A stretch of DNA of 64,000 nt from Desulfatirhabdium butyrativorans DSM 18734 (GTDB lineage Bacteria; Desulfobacterota; Desulfobacteria; Desulfobacterales; Desulfatirhabdiaceae): the NCBI RefSeq assembly GCF_000429925.1, contig NZ_KE386989.1, positions 1-64,000 of the forward strand. The letters are read 5' to 3'. Of the stretch, positions 8,776 to 18,340 are shown piece by piece. Numbering within the stretch: position 1 is the first letter of the stretch; every line of letters begins with the position of its first letter. Made by a program: the position numbers and the translations under genes. Under the pieces are notes generated by a model. The model worked only from the letters and a program-made list of their open reading frames with translations. It was not told where the DNA came from and did not search any database.

Positions 8776-9500
8776 ACTTCAGCCTCTCTATTCCTTTTCC
8801 AATTGTCTCGACAGCGTCGAGACGATCTCTTCCCAGCATTCCGCCCGAGCGCCTTTCAAAATTTCCCGGCAAACGCGCCACCGATCCATCGGCAGAGCAT
8901 AGTCAACCCGGTAATCACCTTGGCGACAAAAACGATTCTTCGAAGGTACAGGCATATCTTGCGAAGCTCGGACAAGACGGCTGTGGCCTTGATATTGTCC
9001 AGGTCTGGACCGAGACAGGTCGCAAGCAGTTCGTTCACCGTAATGCCTGGCGGAAGTGCTTCGTCATTGCCCGAACCCGGTTACGCCTTAACCCGCCAAA
9101 CGAGTACAGAAGGATGGCCGTGGCAATACGCGTAGCCAGCTTCACGCTGGCAAGCGCAGGGGTTTCTCGGGCTATTCGCTCGTCGATGCGTTTTGCCCCG
9201 GGAGCGCCGCTTAACAGACGCCGCCGGAGGGCACTCGGAGCTTCAATACCCGGTTGTAAACGGACTTGCCCGAAAGGGATGCCAGCAATTCGTCCAGGCG
9301 ATTTCGCAGATCGGCCATGAGGTAGTTCGCCTGAAAGAAGGCTTCCGAATCCCGGTTGACCACGGGGACGTTGAGGTCACCCGAGGCATTGGCTTCGGGA
9401 TCGATGGCGAACAACGCCTCGATCAGCGCACCTGCTTCAAGATCAGGATGGTGATGGACCAGGTCGGGCCCGGGACAAGGAATATGAGACTTATTCGGAT
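8776..9500 (-). pseudogene. Frameshifted remnant of a DUF499-like ATP-binding protein
   Basis: Reading the minus strand across three frames gives consecutive pieces of one protein: FQANYLMADLRNRLDELLAS (~9211-9414), then KRIDERIARETP...ATAILLYSFGG (~9090-9210, shifted), then LPPGITVNELLATC and TAVLSELRKICLYL (~8960-9060), then a tail to a stop near 8776. This order and the phrases ATAILLYS and VLSELRKICLYL are what I recall from the C-terminal part of DUF499 ATP-binding proteins that accompany DUF1156 methylases. Two or more frameshifts and the missing N-terminal ATPase part make it non-functional. Family assignment is from memory and moderate. Confidence 0.5.
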
Positions 9501-9520
9501 ACCTCTTTTTTATCGTGATC

Positions 9521-10021
9521 TTAAGTCGGTTGAAACGCCCATATTGTCAGCAACAATTCCGCGTCATCAATCAGTCGATATTCAGGCCTTCGACCACTGA
9601 GTGTAAGGCTTTCTTCAAAGATGATCGGCACCCCGTCCCCACGCTTTTCCATGTAAAATCCTCTACCGATACTGCCGATAGACTCAGCAATCGGCGTCTC
9701 CGCAAGCAGGCTCGTTATAAGCTCATTGCGGGTTGCCTGACGGAGGGCTATGCTATCTATCGTTACTGTATTGGGAAGAGCGCCCGGTGAATAGATTTCG
9801 AGTCGATCGTCAAACATAAAAAAACGAATCTTTGAACCAAAAATCGAATAATCGCGATGAGCAACCGCATTTACAATGGACTCAAATACCGCGCGCTCAC
9901 TGAACTGATGCTTTTCAATGCGGTAGGGTTTGTTCTCGGCGTAGATGGTTTGATTTCGTTTCAGAAATGCCATTGCCTGATTGATTTGGGCATCCAGCGG
10001 GCCATACATTTTTTGAGCCAT
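9521..10021 (-). pseudogene. C-terminal remnant of an AlbA_2/RecG-like ATP-binding regulator
   Basis: 166 residues matching the C-terminal GHKL-like ATPase part of putative transcriptional regulators with an N-terminal AlbA_2 (Schlafen-like) domain. Visible are FESIVNAVAHRDYSIFGSKI, DDRLEIYSPGALPNTVT and TRNELI. The N-terminal AlbA_2 domain is missing; the upstream DNA instead encodes TrlF, so the two genes were joined by a deletion close to 10020. Such regulators are common passengers of type I restriction-modification loci, in agreement with the HsdM and HsdR fragments nearby. Confidence 0.72.
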
Positions 10022-10910
10022 TCATCCAGGGATTTAGTCCGACACAAAATGCCGACGGTTTGCCGATGTATCGCGCATGTTCAACCTCAATGGACTCGAT
10101 CACCATATCGGCATACCGATTCGGATCCTCGGATACCATATCCGAACGAAGTACAGAGAGGGGTCCGTCAAGGAGGGCCAATCGAAGCCCCTCGATGCTG
10201 GGGGCGCCCATCTTTATCCAGGAAAAACGGCTTCCAGGAAATTTTTGGCCTAAATTTCCTGTTGGATGATGGGCGTCGGATCCGACAATCTCGGTCCATG
10301 GTCTTTTACACGAAGAGTACGCCGCCGGTTTTGCGAAGCCAACATTTATCAATTCCATGGCGAAGAAATGCTTGCAGTCGAGGGCTTGCTGCAACGTCTG
10401 ACCGGTTAATCCGAAAAGGCCGCTTACCTCGTCAACATGGGCCGGGATGGCGATACCTTTAGCTTCTACGATTTCCTCGGCCACTTCGTTCAGAGTCCTG
10501 CTGGTGATTGAATCGCATGACCCCCTGGTCCCATTATAGCCAGCCGCCCCGAGCAGGGTATCGATATCGGATGTTCCTTTATCCTTGTCTAAAATGGCAA
10601 GGACATGAATGCCTCCATGAACAGAAATCTCAACGCCCGGGAAAATATGCAACGGACGAAAATCTTCCGGTCGTTCCGTTTCCATCCGGACATACTCGCC
10701 CTTCAGATTGTCAACCCAACCGCCGCTGTTGTGATCGGTGACAGCCACGCAGTCTATACCAGCCTTCATGTAATCAAGAAGCCATTCCCGAGCCGTCCTG
10801 TTTTTCAGTTCTGCTTGATTCGGTCCCCTGCCGTAATCATCCGAGGCAGGAGTGTGCGTGTGGAAATCGAATTTCCACCATCGCGCACCGTTCCAATGGC
10901 CTGTGTTCAT
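9915..10910 (-). pseudogene. Truncated TrlF-like protein (PHP domain only)
   Basis: TrlF-type proteins have an N-terminal PHP metallohydrolase domain followed by an AAA ATPase. Here the PHP part is well preserved: FHTHTPASDD (residues ~15-24) with the metal-binding HxH, VTDHNSGGW, FPGVEIS, IPAHVDE and GSDAHH. Homology ends at NPWMN (residue 297, about position 10020), exactly where TrlF continues into its Walker A segment. The last 34 residues read the neighbouring AlbA_2-like gene out of frame. AAGGAGG precedes the ATG, so the PHP domain may still be made. ATPase function is lost. Confidence 0.72.
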
Positions 10911-10950
10911 TGGCTTCCTCCTTGAAATTGCATTTTCATCTGACCGATTT

Positions 10951-11220
10951 TCACAGCGGTATCAGGAGGGTGCTACCCTCTTTATAATTCTTCTCGTTCT
11001 CCCGAAGCGGAAGATTTCTTCCAGCGTATCCCGCCGGCACGTGTGGGTTGATCCGCGTCAACGCCTGGCGCAGCCGGTATTCCAGAACCACCTGGCCGTA
11101 GTTATCGTGTTCCGCCGCAGGCATATCCGGGGTGATATCTGGCCCGAACAAGGTTTGGTAGCCAAAGTCGGCAAGCCATCCGAAAGCGGCTTGTTCGATG
11201 ATGGATTCCGAGAAGGTCAT
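10951..11220 (-). pseudogene. hsdR: N-terminal fragment of type I restriction subunit HsdR
   Basis: 89-residue frame whose first ~65 residues match the HsdR start: MTFSESIIEQAAFGWL, then LFGPDI, then DYGQVVLEYRLRQAL with an Asn in place of Ser. HsdR is normally ~1000 aa with an endonuclease domain and a helicase motor; both are absent. The tail after NPHVPA is unrelated. Its start overlaps the stop of the DUF4276 gene, which shows that the DUF4276/ATPase pair was once part of the restriction operon. Confidence 0.75.
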
Positions 11221-11846
11221 TTACACTTTCCCTTGTAGCTGCATAGCTGCAGCAGGACATCCCGAAAGACCTGGAAACTTTTTGAACGATTTCGTGCTGG
11301 TGCCATGTATCTTGAAATGTTTCTGGCTGTTTCCACTTTGGGCATACCAGAGGGATAATAACCAGCCTTTTGTAAAATCCGTTCCAGGGCTTCCCAGGTT
11401 CCACCGACGATGGCATCGGGATCGCGGTACCGGGCCTTGTGCCCGATGGTCATCGGCACACCCGGATATGCTTGGGCAATCGCCTCCGGATCACCAAAGA
11501 ACCATGCCTCCAGTTCCTCGATGGCGAGCCGATTGAGAACCTCAAATCTATTGGGGTCATTTGCACCGGATTTCGTGACAAAACCGGCCTGCTTTGCTGC
11601 ATTTTCCAGTTCGCTTTTGAGTGTTCGGCAATCCTCCTGATCTTGATCAACCAGCACAACAATTCGCCAATCTTTTGGAAGCCATTTTCGATACCCTTTA
11701 AGGCGGTTCGGCAGTTGAGATAGCAAATCCGGTTTTCCATTGAAAGGATGGATGGAATAGGATATGTCATTTTTCAATATTTTAGGGAGAAGATTATTCA
11801 AGGCCGCCTCCATCGAAACTTCTTCTACAAGAAATTCAATGTGCAT
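11217..11846 (-). CDS. DUF4276 family protein, partner of AAA ATPase
   Basis: 209 aa, intact. Family DUF4276 is a TOPRIM-like fold group often encoded directly after a RecF/AAA_21-type ATPase; together they resemble a split OLD-type nuclease. Consistent features are the acidic FLVEE at residues 4-9, the VLVDQDQEDC segment near 64-73 and RLAIEELEAWFFGD near 106-120, which fit a metal-binding active site. The start lies 8 nt after the ATPase stop, so the two are one transcription unit. Function in phage defence or DNA processing is inference from context, not shown by sequence alone. Confidence 0.75.
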   Translation of the reverse strand: MHIEFLVEEVSMEAALNNLLPKILKNDISYSIHPFNGKPDLLSQLPNRLKGYRKWLPKDWRIVVLVDQDQEDCRTLKSELENAAKQAGFVTKSGANDPNRFEVLNRLAIEELEAWFFGDPEAIAQAYPGVPMTIGHKARYRDPDAIVGGTWEALERILQKAGYYPSGMPKVETARNISRYMAPARNRSKSFQVFRDVLLQLCSYKGKCK

Positions 11847-11853
11847 GGCCGGC

Positions 11854-13140
11854 TCACTCCTTCACCCGACGTCGAAGGGATTTGGTCTTCGCAACTCTGG
11901 TGTGGGGCTTTATTTTTGGGCCCCCAGCATTGTTCAAGGGATCACCGCAGCTGAAATGTCCTTCCATCCACAGATAGCCCAGTTGCCCCCCACTTTCCAT
12001 GAACTCTTTTATGCCCTCCATGTCAAAAGCGCGCTGTGCTCTTGTAAAGCCCTTTTCATCCCGGTACAGAACCCACAACTCTTTCGGTTGCAAACCATTC
12101 ACAAAATAAGGTGAATGCGTTGTAATCAAAAGCTGGGAACGCGAGGCAGCGTTTCGGCATTCTTCTGCTAATTCCGGCAGCAGCCGAGGATGAAGTTGAT
12201 TTTCCGGTTCCTCGATACCGATGAGTTGTGGCGGCTCCGGATCGCAAAGCAACGTAAGGTAAGCCAACATTTTCAATGTACCGTCGGAAGCAAATTTGGC
12301 CAATATGGGTTTTTCGAACGGTGCATCCTTTATTTGTAGCAAAAGCCTGCCATCCTGCATCGGCGCTGCTTCCACTTTTTCCAGACGAGGTACACGCATC
12401 GAAAGGGTCTTTAATATTTCGTTAAGACGATCCGGGTGCTGCTCTTTTAGATATTGAATCACATTGGGCAGGTTGTCGCCTATTGATGAAAGACGTTCCT
12501 GTGGCCCGGCTTCCGGGAGGCTCCTTGTCGTATCGACGTTTAGATAGGAAAGATACCAGCCGGTGATGAAGCGGCGCAGTGCGCTGACACGGGGATGCTT
12601 GGCAAATTGTCCCAACGTATTTACTGCAATCATCTCAGGAGAATCCAACTGCTCGTCGATACGCTCGTTCTGTTCATCGGGTAGTTCACCCGAGATCACG
12701 CGTCCCTTACCTTTTTGGAAGTCAAGGAAACGGAAAGGCTGTCCCTTGCTGCCTCTTCGCCACTGCAGCCATTCTTCGTTGATGCAAGGGCCTTTGGTGT
12801 TTTCTTCTATGGATAGATGATAGGTAATGATCGGGTCTCTTGGTTTTTCCCGATATTTCAACTCGATAATGATCGGGCCGTCCTGACCGCGGGTCCGCAA
12901 CTCCCGGAAACGCCCCCGTTTATCCCAGGCCCGGCGCAGACCAGTGGTGAAGCATTCGGAAAGAAAGGCAAACACATCAAATATCGTCGACTTCCCGCTG
13001 CCGTTAGGACCGAGAAAGACGCTCAGAGGTGTAATTTCCTTCAGCTCAAGATCGCATAGCGCTCGGTAGTTGATGACCCGCAAATATTCGATACGCGGCA
13101 CGCCATGAATCGCTTTGAATTTGTTTTCCACAATCCGCAC
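11854..13140 (-). CDS. AAA family ATPase (RecF/AAA_21 type)
   Basis: 428 aa. Walker [10 protein letters not shown] at residues 44-52, a Walker B-like [10 protein letters not shown] at 306-315 followed by LHP, and the downstream TTHSPYFV switch segment define an ABC/SMC-like AAA_21 ATPase of the kind paired with OLD/TOPRIM nucleases. The longest frame starts with GTG at 13140; a second GTG follows at 13131, and neither has a clear ribosome-binding site. It is the first gene of the minus-strand unit ATPase-DUF4276-hsdR'-trlF'. Both members of the ATPase/DUF4276 pair are open and full length while everything downstream is broken. Confidence 0.82.
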   Translation of the reverse strand: MRIVENKFKAIHGVPRIEYLRVINYRALCDLELKEITPLSVFLGPNGSGKSTIFDVFAFLSECFTTGLRRAWDKRGRFRELRTRGQDGPIIIELKYREKPRDPIITYHLSIEENTKGPCINEEWLQWRRGSKGQPFRFLDFQKGKGRVISGELPDEQNERIDEQLDSPEMIAVNTLGQFAKHPRVSALRRFITGWYLSYLNVDTTRSLPEAGPQERLSSIGDNLPNVIQYLKEQHPDRLNEILKTLSMRVPRLEKVEAAPMQDGRLLLQIKDAPFEKPILAKFASDGTLKMLAYLTLLCDPEPPQLIGIEEPENQLHPRLLPELAEECRNAASRSQLLITTHSPYFVNGLQPKELWVLYRDEKGFTRAQRAFDMEGIKEFMESGGQLGYLWMEGHFSCGDPLNNAGGPKIKPHTRVAKTKSLRRRVKE

Positions 13141-13514
13141 CTATGGGTATATTGTTAGTCTATCACAGTGATGGTACTGAAGTTTCCCAGAACATGCTCA
13201 TGCTGTTATCCGGATAAGTACATCTATGAAAGAATTTGGTAAGAATTTTCGAGGAACAGGGAAAACTACACCGAAATTCGTATCCGCGGCGGCTTGAGTG
13301 ATGGCTTTTCGAACATCGGAAATTGTAGATTGAACAATGACATTTGCGTTTACTTTAACCATGAAACCTTTGTCAAGGAGCGATTTCGTTTTAAAGGGGT
13401 ATCCTATTGACAGGAGTTTTTCGCTGATCTATTTTCTCGATCATTTCGATGAATGACGAATTATCGTTTTAGCCATCGATGGTTTCCTCCCTCTGCCCAA
13501 CAGAAAGGCACCCC
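13141..13514. other. Intergenic region with a possible 54-aa minus-strand ORF
   Basis: Between the divergent ATPase and arsR genes. A short minus-strand frame at 13198-13362 (54 aa, beginning MVKVNANVIVQS) is not recognised and could be a gene end or chance; it vaguely resembles the end of a DUF302-like domain. The region must contain the promoters of both flanking genes. No clear operator is visible. Confidence 0.3.
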
Positions 13515-13928
13515 ATGTTCGATCTTATGGCAGTCACCAAAGCGATGGCCGATGAAACGCGGGTACGGATACTTGCCGCCCTGGAAGGTGGGGAACTGTG
13601 CGTCTGTCAATTGACGGAGCTGGTGTCCCTGTCTCCGTCCACGGTTTCCAAACATTTGTTTCTGCTCTCCAGTGCCCGCCTGATCGAAGGACGCAAGCAG
13701 GGACGGTGGATTTATTATCGCCTTGCCGGAACCGGCGCCGCCAAACCCGTTCAGGATGCCCTGAAATGGCTGCTGGAAAACGCCCGGGACAGGCCCCGCA
13801 TCCAGGAAGACCGAAAACGCTTGGAGGACATCCTGGCCATCGATACTTCCGAGCTCTGCGGCAAACAAGGCAAGGCGGCTCGCAACCGTACGCCGTCCAG
13901 CAGTCGGTGTTCCCGTTCGTCCTCATGA
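13515..13928 (+). CDS. arsR: ArsR/SmtB family transcriptional repressor
   Basis: 137 aa winged-helix repressor that releases the operator on binding arsenite. The metal-responsive ELCVCQL (Cys-x-Cys) sits at the start of the recognition region, and LSPSTVSKHLFLLSSARLI is the helix-turn-helix. I choose ATG 13515 (MFDLMAV) with AAGGCA 4 nt upstream rather than ATG 13479. The gene is followed by a heptanucleotide repeat tract and then acr3, so it most likely controls that efflux pump and itself. The C-terminal ~15 residues are low-complexity Ser/Arg. Confidence 0.92.
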   Translation: MFDLMAVTKAMADETRVRILAALEGGELCVCQLTELVSLSPSTVSKHLFLLSSARLIEGRKQGRWIYYRLAGTGAAKPVQDALKWLLENARDRPRIQEDRKRLEDILAIDTSELCGKQGKAARNRTPSSSRCSRSSS

Positions 13929-13991
13929 CCCATAACCCATAGCCTATAACCCATAGCCCATAGCCCATAGCCTATAGCCTATAACCTATCG
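13929..13991. repeat. Heptanucleotide tandem repeat, 9 units (CCCATAG/CCTATAA)
   Basis: Nine consecutive 7-bp units (CCCATAA, CCCATAG, CCTATAA, CCCATAG x3, CCTATAG, CCTATAA, CCTATCG) fill the arsR-acr3 gap and end 21 nt before the acr3 start. The reverse complement is the same type of heptad (GGGCTAT, GGGCGAT) as the tract at 49567-49755. Confidence 0.9.
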
Positions 13992-14012
13992 CCTTAACCA
14001 AAGGAGTCTCCG

Positions 14013-15104
14013 ATGACCGATTCCACCCTCAAAAAACTGAGCTTTCTCGATCGATTCCTCACCCTCTGGATATTCCTGGCCATGGCCGTCGGGGTTTTCG
14101 GCGGATACCTCTATCCGGGCATCCGGGATTTCATCAACATCTTTCAGGTCGGAACCACCAACATTCCCATCGCCATCGGGCTCATTCTCATGATGTACCC
14201 CCCTCTGGCGAAGGTCCGCTACGAAAAACTCGGCTTCGTGTTCCGGGACGTCAAGGTACTCTCCCTTTCCCTGATCCAGAACTGGATCATCGGGCCCATC
14301 CTGATGTTCCTGCTGGCCATCACGCTGCTTTCGGGGTACCATGAATATATGGTCGGCCTGATCATGATCGGTCTGGCCCGATGCATCGCCATGGTGCTCG
14401 TCTGGAACGACCTCGCCCGTGGAGACGCGGAATACTGTGCGGGGCTCGTCGCCTTCAATTCCATTTTTCAGGTCCTGTTCTTTTCGGTCTATGCGTGGAT
14501 CTTCATCACGATCCTGCCCCAATGGTTCGGGTTGAGCGGTGCGAAGGTGAACGTTACCATCGGCCAGATCGCAGAAAGCGTGTTCATTTATCTTGGCATC
14601 CCGTTCATCGCAGGGCTGTTGTCCAGAATCATCGGTCTGAAGACCAAGGGAGAAACCTGGTATCATCAGAAATTCATCCCGAAGATCAGCCCCCTGACCC
14701 TGATTGCCCTGCTCTTCACGATCGTGGTAATGTTCTCCCTAAAGGGTGAGTACATCGTGAAGCTGCCCTTCGATGTCATCCGGATCGCCATACCGCTTTG
14801 CATCTATTTTCTGGTCATGTTCCTGATCACGTTCTTCATGTCCATGAAGGCAGGCGCAACCTACGAACAGACGACGACGCTCTCCTTTACGGCTGCTTCC
14901 AACAATTTCGAGCTTGCCATTGCCGTTGCTGTCGCCGTCTTCGGGATCAATTCGGGGGAAGCCTTCGCTGCCGTCATCGGCCCCCTGGTGGAAGTGCCGG
15001 TTCTGATCGCTCTTGTGAATGTGGCCCTCTATTTCAAACGGAAATTTTTCCCCTACGCCGTGACCACACCCGGCGGCGTATGCCACCTCAGTTGCAAACC
15101 CTGA
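14013..15104 (+). CDS. acr3: Arsenite efflux transporter, Acr3 family
   Basis: 363 aa inner-membrane carrier with about ten hydrophobic segments that exports arsenite. The segment [19 protein letters not shown] (around residues 125-143) with its conserved cysteine is diagnostic of Acr3 rather than Ars[19 protein letters not shown] is the other conserved helix. AAGGAGT precedes the start. It is downstream of arsR and is followed by a strong hairpin terminator. No arsenate reductase gene is present nearby. Confidence 0.95.
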   Translation: MTDSTLKKLSFLDRFLTLWIFLAMAVGVFGGYLYPGIRDFINIFQVGTTNIPIAIGLILMMYPPLAKVRYEKLGFVFRDVKVLSLSLIQNWIIGPILMFLLAITLLSGYHEYMVGLIMIGLARCIAMVLVWNDLARGDAEYCAGLVAFNSIFQVLFFSVYAWIFITILPQWFGLSGAKVNVTIGQIAESVFIYLGIPFIAGLLSRIIGLKTKGETWYHQKFIPKISPLTLIALLFTIVVMFSLKGEYIVKLPFDVIRIAIPLCIYFLVMFLITFFMSMKAGATYEQTTTLSFTAASNNFELAIAVAVAVFGINSGEAFAAVIGPLVEVPVLIALVNVALYFKRKFFPYAVTTPGGVCHLSCKP

Positions 15105-15108
15105 AAAA

Positions 15109-15138
15109 CAGGCGGGCGTTTTTCACAACGCCCGCCTG
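15109..15138 (+). terminator. Hairpin terminator after acr3
   Basis: Perfect 12-bp inverted repeat CAGGCGGGCGTT / AACGCCCGCCTG with a 6-nt loop TTTCAC, starting 4 nt after the acr3 stop. A T-run is not clearly present after the stem, so termination strength is uncertain. It is also usable in the reverse direction. Confidence 0.7.
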
Positions 15139-15176
15139 ACAACAATCCATAACCGGAAACCCAACCCCACAGACCG

Positions 15177-16967
15177 ATGGTCGATATTGCTCGTCCGACA
15201 CCCCGAATGCACCCCAGGATCCACTGGGCGCCGCCCATCGCTGCAGCGCTGGTCGCCATCCTGTTTGCCGCCCTTTTCGCAACGACGGCATCGATGGAAT
15301 TGCATCGGCTGGAGGACTTTATGGCCGATGTCCTGTCGCTTCAGGCCAGGACATATGTTGAAGGCATCCAGCAAAGCGCCGCTCATCCGGATTTCGCAGC
15401 CGTTTCCGCCCCAACGTCCGGAGCCTTTTCCCTGCAGGCTTCCCAAACGCTCAGCGATACCCGCATCGAGCAATTGGCCCAGTTGCTGGTCGAACGGTTG
15501 AGGAAACTGGATGAGGCCTTCAGCCCGAGAACGAATGCGCCATCCCGTCTTCCTCTGGAAACCATCGAACCGCGAAAGGGTGAAATTGTTACCATTGTCG
15601 ATGGCGCGGGAAAGATTCTGCTATCGAACGGCCCGCTCAGCGATGATGCCCGAATGCGCGCAGCCAGACTTGCGCTGGGTCTGCAGGACATCGATATCCG
15701 GCTCTTTCATGGCAATCCTGCGAGCGATTCCGCCCGAACGGTCGCTATCCGCCGCAAACAGTTTCCCCAAGCCATCGTTCTTGCGCTGAATGATGCCGCA
15801 TTTGCCTACTGGAAACGGGCCATTGCCATCCAGAATGCCGTTTTGCACCATCCGATTCCCAACGAAGTGGTCTATATCGATATTCGGGATACGGAAAACC
15901 ATCTGCTGGCGCAAAGCGGCTACATGCCTAACGACAAACGGGATAACTGCCTGCTGATGACCGGGAAACTCAGGGATGACCATGCGACAGTTCAGTGCAT
16001 GCAAACTGGCGATATACGTGTCCTCGAATTCTCCTATCCCTTCCTGTGGCTCGATCAACCAATCGGTCGCATCCATGTAGGCATCGATACCGGTTCGACC
16101 GACCGGCTGCTGACGAAGCATCAGCGGCATGCCTGGGGCTGGGCATTTGTCATGATTGTCGTCGGCTTTGGGATGATGGCCCTTCTTTACGGAATTCAGG
16201 TGCGACACCTGAACCACATGCGCACCATGCAACAGGCACTTCATGAAGCAGAAAAGCTTTCCACTCTCGGAAAGCTCGGCGCCGGCCTGGCCCATGAAAT
16301 CCGCAACCCGCTGAACGGCCTCAGCATGGCCGTTCAGCGGATCGAGCGGGAATTTTCGCCTCCTGCCGATCGTACCGAAAAACCGCAGTTCGATCGCATC
16401 ACCCGGATTGTCCGGGATGAAATCAGAAGGCTCAATACCATCGTCACGGATTTTCTCGACCTGGCCCGCTGCAGAAACCTTCACCTGCAGCCCGTCCATC
16501 TTCCCGAGCTGATCGACAAGACGCTCTTTCTGCTGAAGGAAGCGGCAAGCAGCAGAAGCATTCGGATCGAATCCGTCATCCCGGATGCCGACCTTTGCTG
16601 TATGCTCGATCGGGACAAAATGGAACAGGCCCTGCTCAATCTCATCCGAAACGCTATCGATTCGATGGCTGCAGGGGGCACACTCACCATCGGCGCCCGA
16701 AGCTGCGGGGAGCGCTCTGTCTGTATTCGCATCGGCGATACCGGATCGGGCATTCCCGAACCGAAGCGCGCCCGCATTTTCGACCCGTTTTTCACCACCA
16801 AACCTTCTGGAAACGGTCTCGGCCTGTACATCGCCAACGAAATCGTCTCCGCCCACCAGGGCGATATCCGAGTGGATAGCGCCGAGGGAAAAGGCACGGT
16901 CATGGAAATCCGCATCCCCTGCCGGAAGGAAGATCACGCTTCAACACTTCCCAGGACAGTTCCATGA
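15177..16967 (+). CDS. Membrane sensor histidine kinase
   Basis: 596 aa. TM segments at about 19-38 and 320-341 enclose a ~280-residue periplasmic sensing region of unrecognised type. The cytoplasmic part holds the phosphoacceptor helix AHEIRNPLNG with His373 and an HATPase domain with N box (LLNLIRNAID), G1 (GDTGSGIP), F (FDPFFTT) and G2 (GNGLGLYI). The stop overlaps the regulator start by 4 nt (ATGA), so they are a cognate pair. The start at 15177 has no good ribosome-binding site; ATG 15210 is an alternative. The signal is unknown. Proximity to arsR-acr3 does not prove a metal link, because a terminator lies between. Confidence 0.9.
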   Translation: MVDIARPTPRMHPRIHWAPPIAAALVAILFAALFATTASMELHRLEDFMADVLSLQARTYVEGIQQSAAHPDFAAVSAPTSGAFSLQASQTLSDTRIEQLAQLLVERLRKLDEAFSPRTNAPSRLPLETIEPRKGEIVTIVDGAGKILLSNGPLSDDARMRAARLALGLQDIDIRLFHGNPASDSARTVAIRRKQFPQAIVLALNDAAFAYWKRAIAIQNAVLHHPIPNEVVYIDIRDTENHLLAQSGYMPNDKRDNCLLMTGKLRDDHATVQCMQTGDIRVLEFSYPFLWLDQPIGRIHVGIDTGSTDRLLTKHQRHAWGWAFVMIVVGFGMMALLYGIQVRHLNHMRTMQQALHEAEKLSTLGKLGAGLAHEIRNPLNGLSMAVQRIEREFSPPADRTEKPQFDRITRIVRDEIRRLNTIVTDFLDLARCRNLHLQPVHLPELIDKTLFLLKEAASSRSIRIESVIPDADLCCMLDRDKMEQALLNLIRNAIDSMAAGGTLTIGARSCGERSVCIRIGDTGSGIPEPKRARIFDPFFTTKPSGNGLGLYIANEIVSAHQGDIRVDSAEGKGTVMEIRIPCRKEDHASTLPRTVP

Positions 16968-18340
16968 GCCCGCAACTGGATATCCTGATCGTCGAAGACG
17001 AGCCGGGCCAGCGCGAGATGCTCGCCGGGTTTCTCGAGGGGCAACGGCATCGGGTATCGATGGCCGAATGCGGGAGGGCCGCACTTGAGCTGGTAACCCG
17101 GAAAACCTTCGACCTGATGGTACTCGATTACAGAATGCCCGATATGAACGGCATCGCCGTTCTCGAGCAGGCCAGACAGATCGATCCCCAAATCGATGTG
17201 GTAATGGTGACGGCCTACGGCACCATCGAAAACGCCGTGGAGGCCATGAAGGCCGGGGCATCGGAGTATCTCACCAAGCCCATCGATCTGGAAGAGCTCA
17301 CCCTCCTGATCGAACGTATCGCAGCCCATCGCTCGATCCTTCGGGAAAACGACATGCTGCGGCAGCACATCGAAACGCTCATCCCCCACATCGACACCAT
17401 CCGATACCAAAGCCCCGTCATGGCCGAGCTGATCCAATCGGCCGCCAAAATCGCCCAGAGCCCGTCCACCGTTCTCATAACGGGCGAAACCGGAACAGGG
17501 AAGGAATTGCTGGCCCGCCTCATTCACGGGCTGAGCTCGAGGCGAAATCGCCCCTTCGTTGCGATCAACTGCGCCGCCATTCCGGAGGGGTTGATCGAAA
17601 GCGAGCTCTTCGGTCACGAAAAAGGGGCGTTTACCGGCGCCGTTCAGCGAAAGATCGGTCGGATCGAGCAAGCCGAAGGCGGGACGCTGTTTCTGGATGA
17701 AATCGGAGAGATGACGCCGGGGGTTCAGGTCAAGCTGTTGCGATTTCTGCAGGAGCGGGAAATCTGCCGGGTGGGCGGGGAGCGAACGATCCGTGTGGAT
17801 GTGCGCATCATCTGCGCCACCCATGCGGATCTCATGAAACGGGTGGAAAAAGGCCTGTTCCGCCAGGATCTCCTCTACCGCATTCAGGTGCTGCCGCTCG
17901 ATATTCCGCCGCTGCGGCAGCGGCGGGAAGACATCCCTGTTCTGGTCGATCATTTTGTCGAGCGCTTCGCCGCCAAGAACCGAAAGCCGATTCCTTCGGT
18001 AACCCGCGAAGCCTCCCGCCTGCTCTACCAGTACGACTATCCCGGCAACGTCCGGGAACTGGAAAACATCATCGAACGGGCCGTCGTCATCTGCGACGGG
18101 GCACACATCACGGCCGCCGATCTGCCGTTTCAGCAGACCAGCCGGAGCGGCCATCCCGACACTTCCGGCGATCTCCCGGCGCTTCCCCTTCAGGATGCGC
18201 TGTTGGCGTTGGAAAGACACATGATCGAGCAGGCCATGACACGCGCAGACAACAACCAGTCCCGGGCTGCCGCCCTGCTGGGACTGAGCGAGCGGATGCT
18301 GCGCTACAAGCTGAAAAAATCAGGCCTCCGGAAGGCCTGA
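16964..18340 (+). CDS. NtrC-family sigma54-dependent response regulator
   Basis: 458 aa. Receiver domain (1-120) with phosphoacceptor Asp55 in VLDYRMPD. A central AAA+ domain carries Walker A GETGTGKE (174-181) and the sigma54-contact loop GAFTGA (221-226). A Fis-type helix-turn-helix ends the protein (SRAAALLGLSERMLRYKLKK). It activates sigma54 promoters when phosphorylated by the preceding kinase. No -24/-12 promoter was found with confidence in the window, so targets are unknown. The gene's last 21 nt overlap the convergent oxidoreductase gene. Confidence 0.93.
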   Translation: MSPQLDILIVEDEPGQREMLAGFLEGQRHRVSMAECGRAALELVTRKTFDLMVLDYRMPDMNGIAVLEQARQIDPQIDVVMVTAYGTIENAVEAMKAGASEYLTKPIDLEELTLLIERIAAHRSILRENDMLRQHIETLIPHIDTIRYQSPVMAELIQSAAKIAQSPSTVLITGETGTGKELLARLIHGLSSRRNRPFVAINCAAIPEGLIESELFGHEKGAFTGAVQRKIGRIEQAEGGTLFLDEIGEMTPGVQVKLLRFLQEREICRVGGERTIRVDVRIICATHADLMKRVEKGLFRQDLLYRIQVLPLDIPPLRQRREDIPVLVDHFVERFAAKNRKPIPSVTREASRLLYQYDYPGNVRELENIIERAVVICDGAHITAADLPFQQTSRSGHPDTSGDLPALPLQDALLALERHMIEQAMTRADNNQSRAAALLGLSERMLRYKLKKSGLRKA

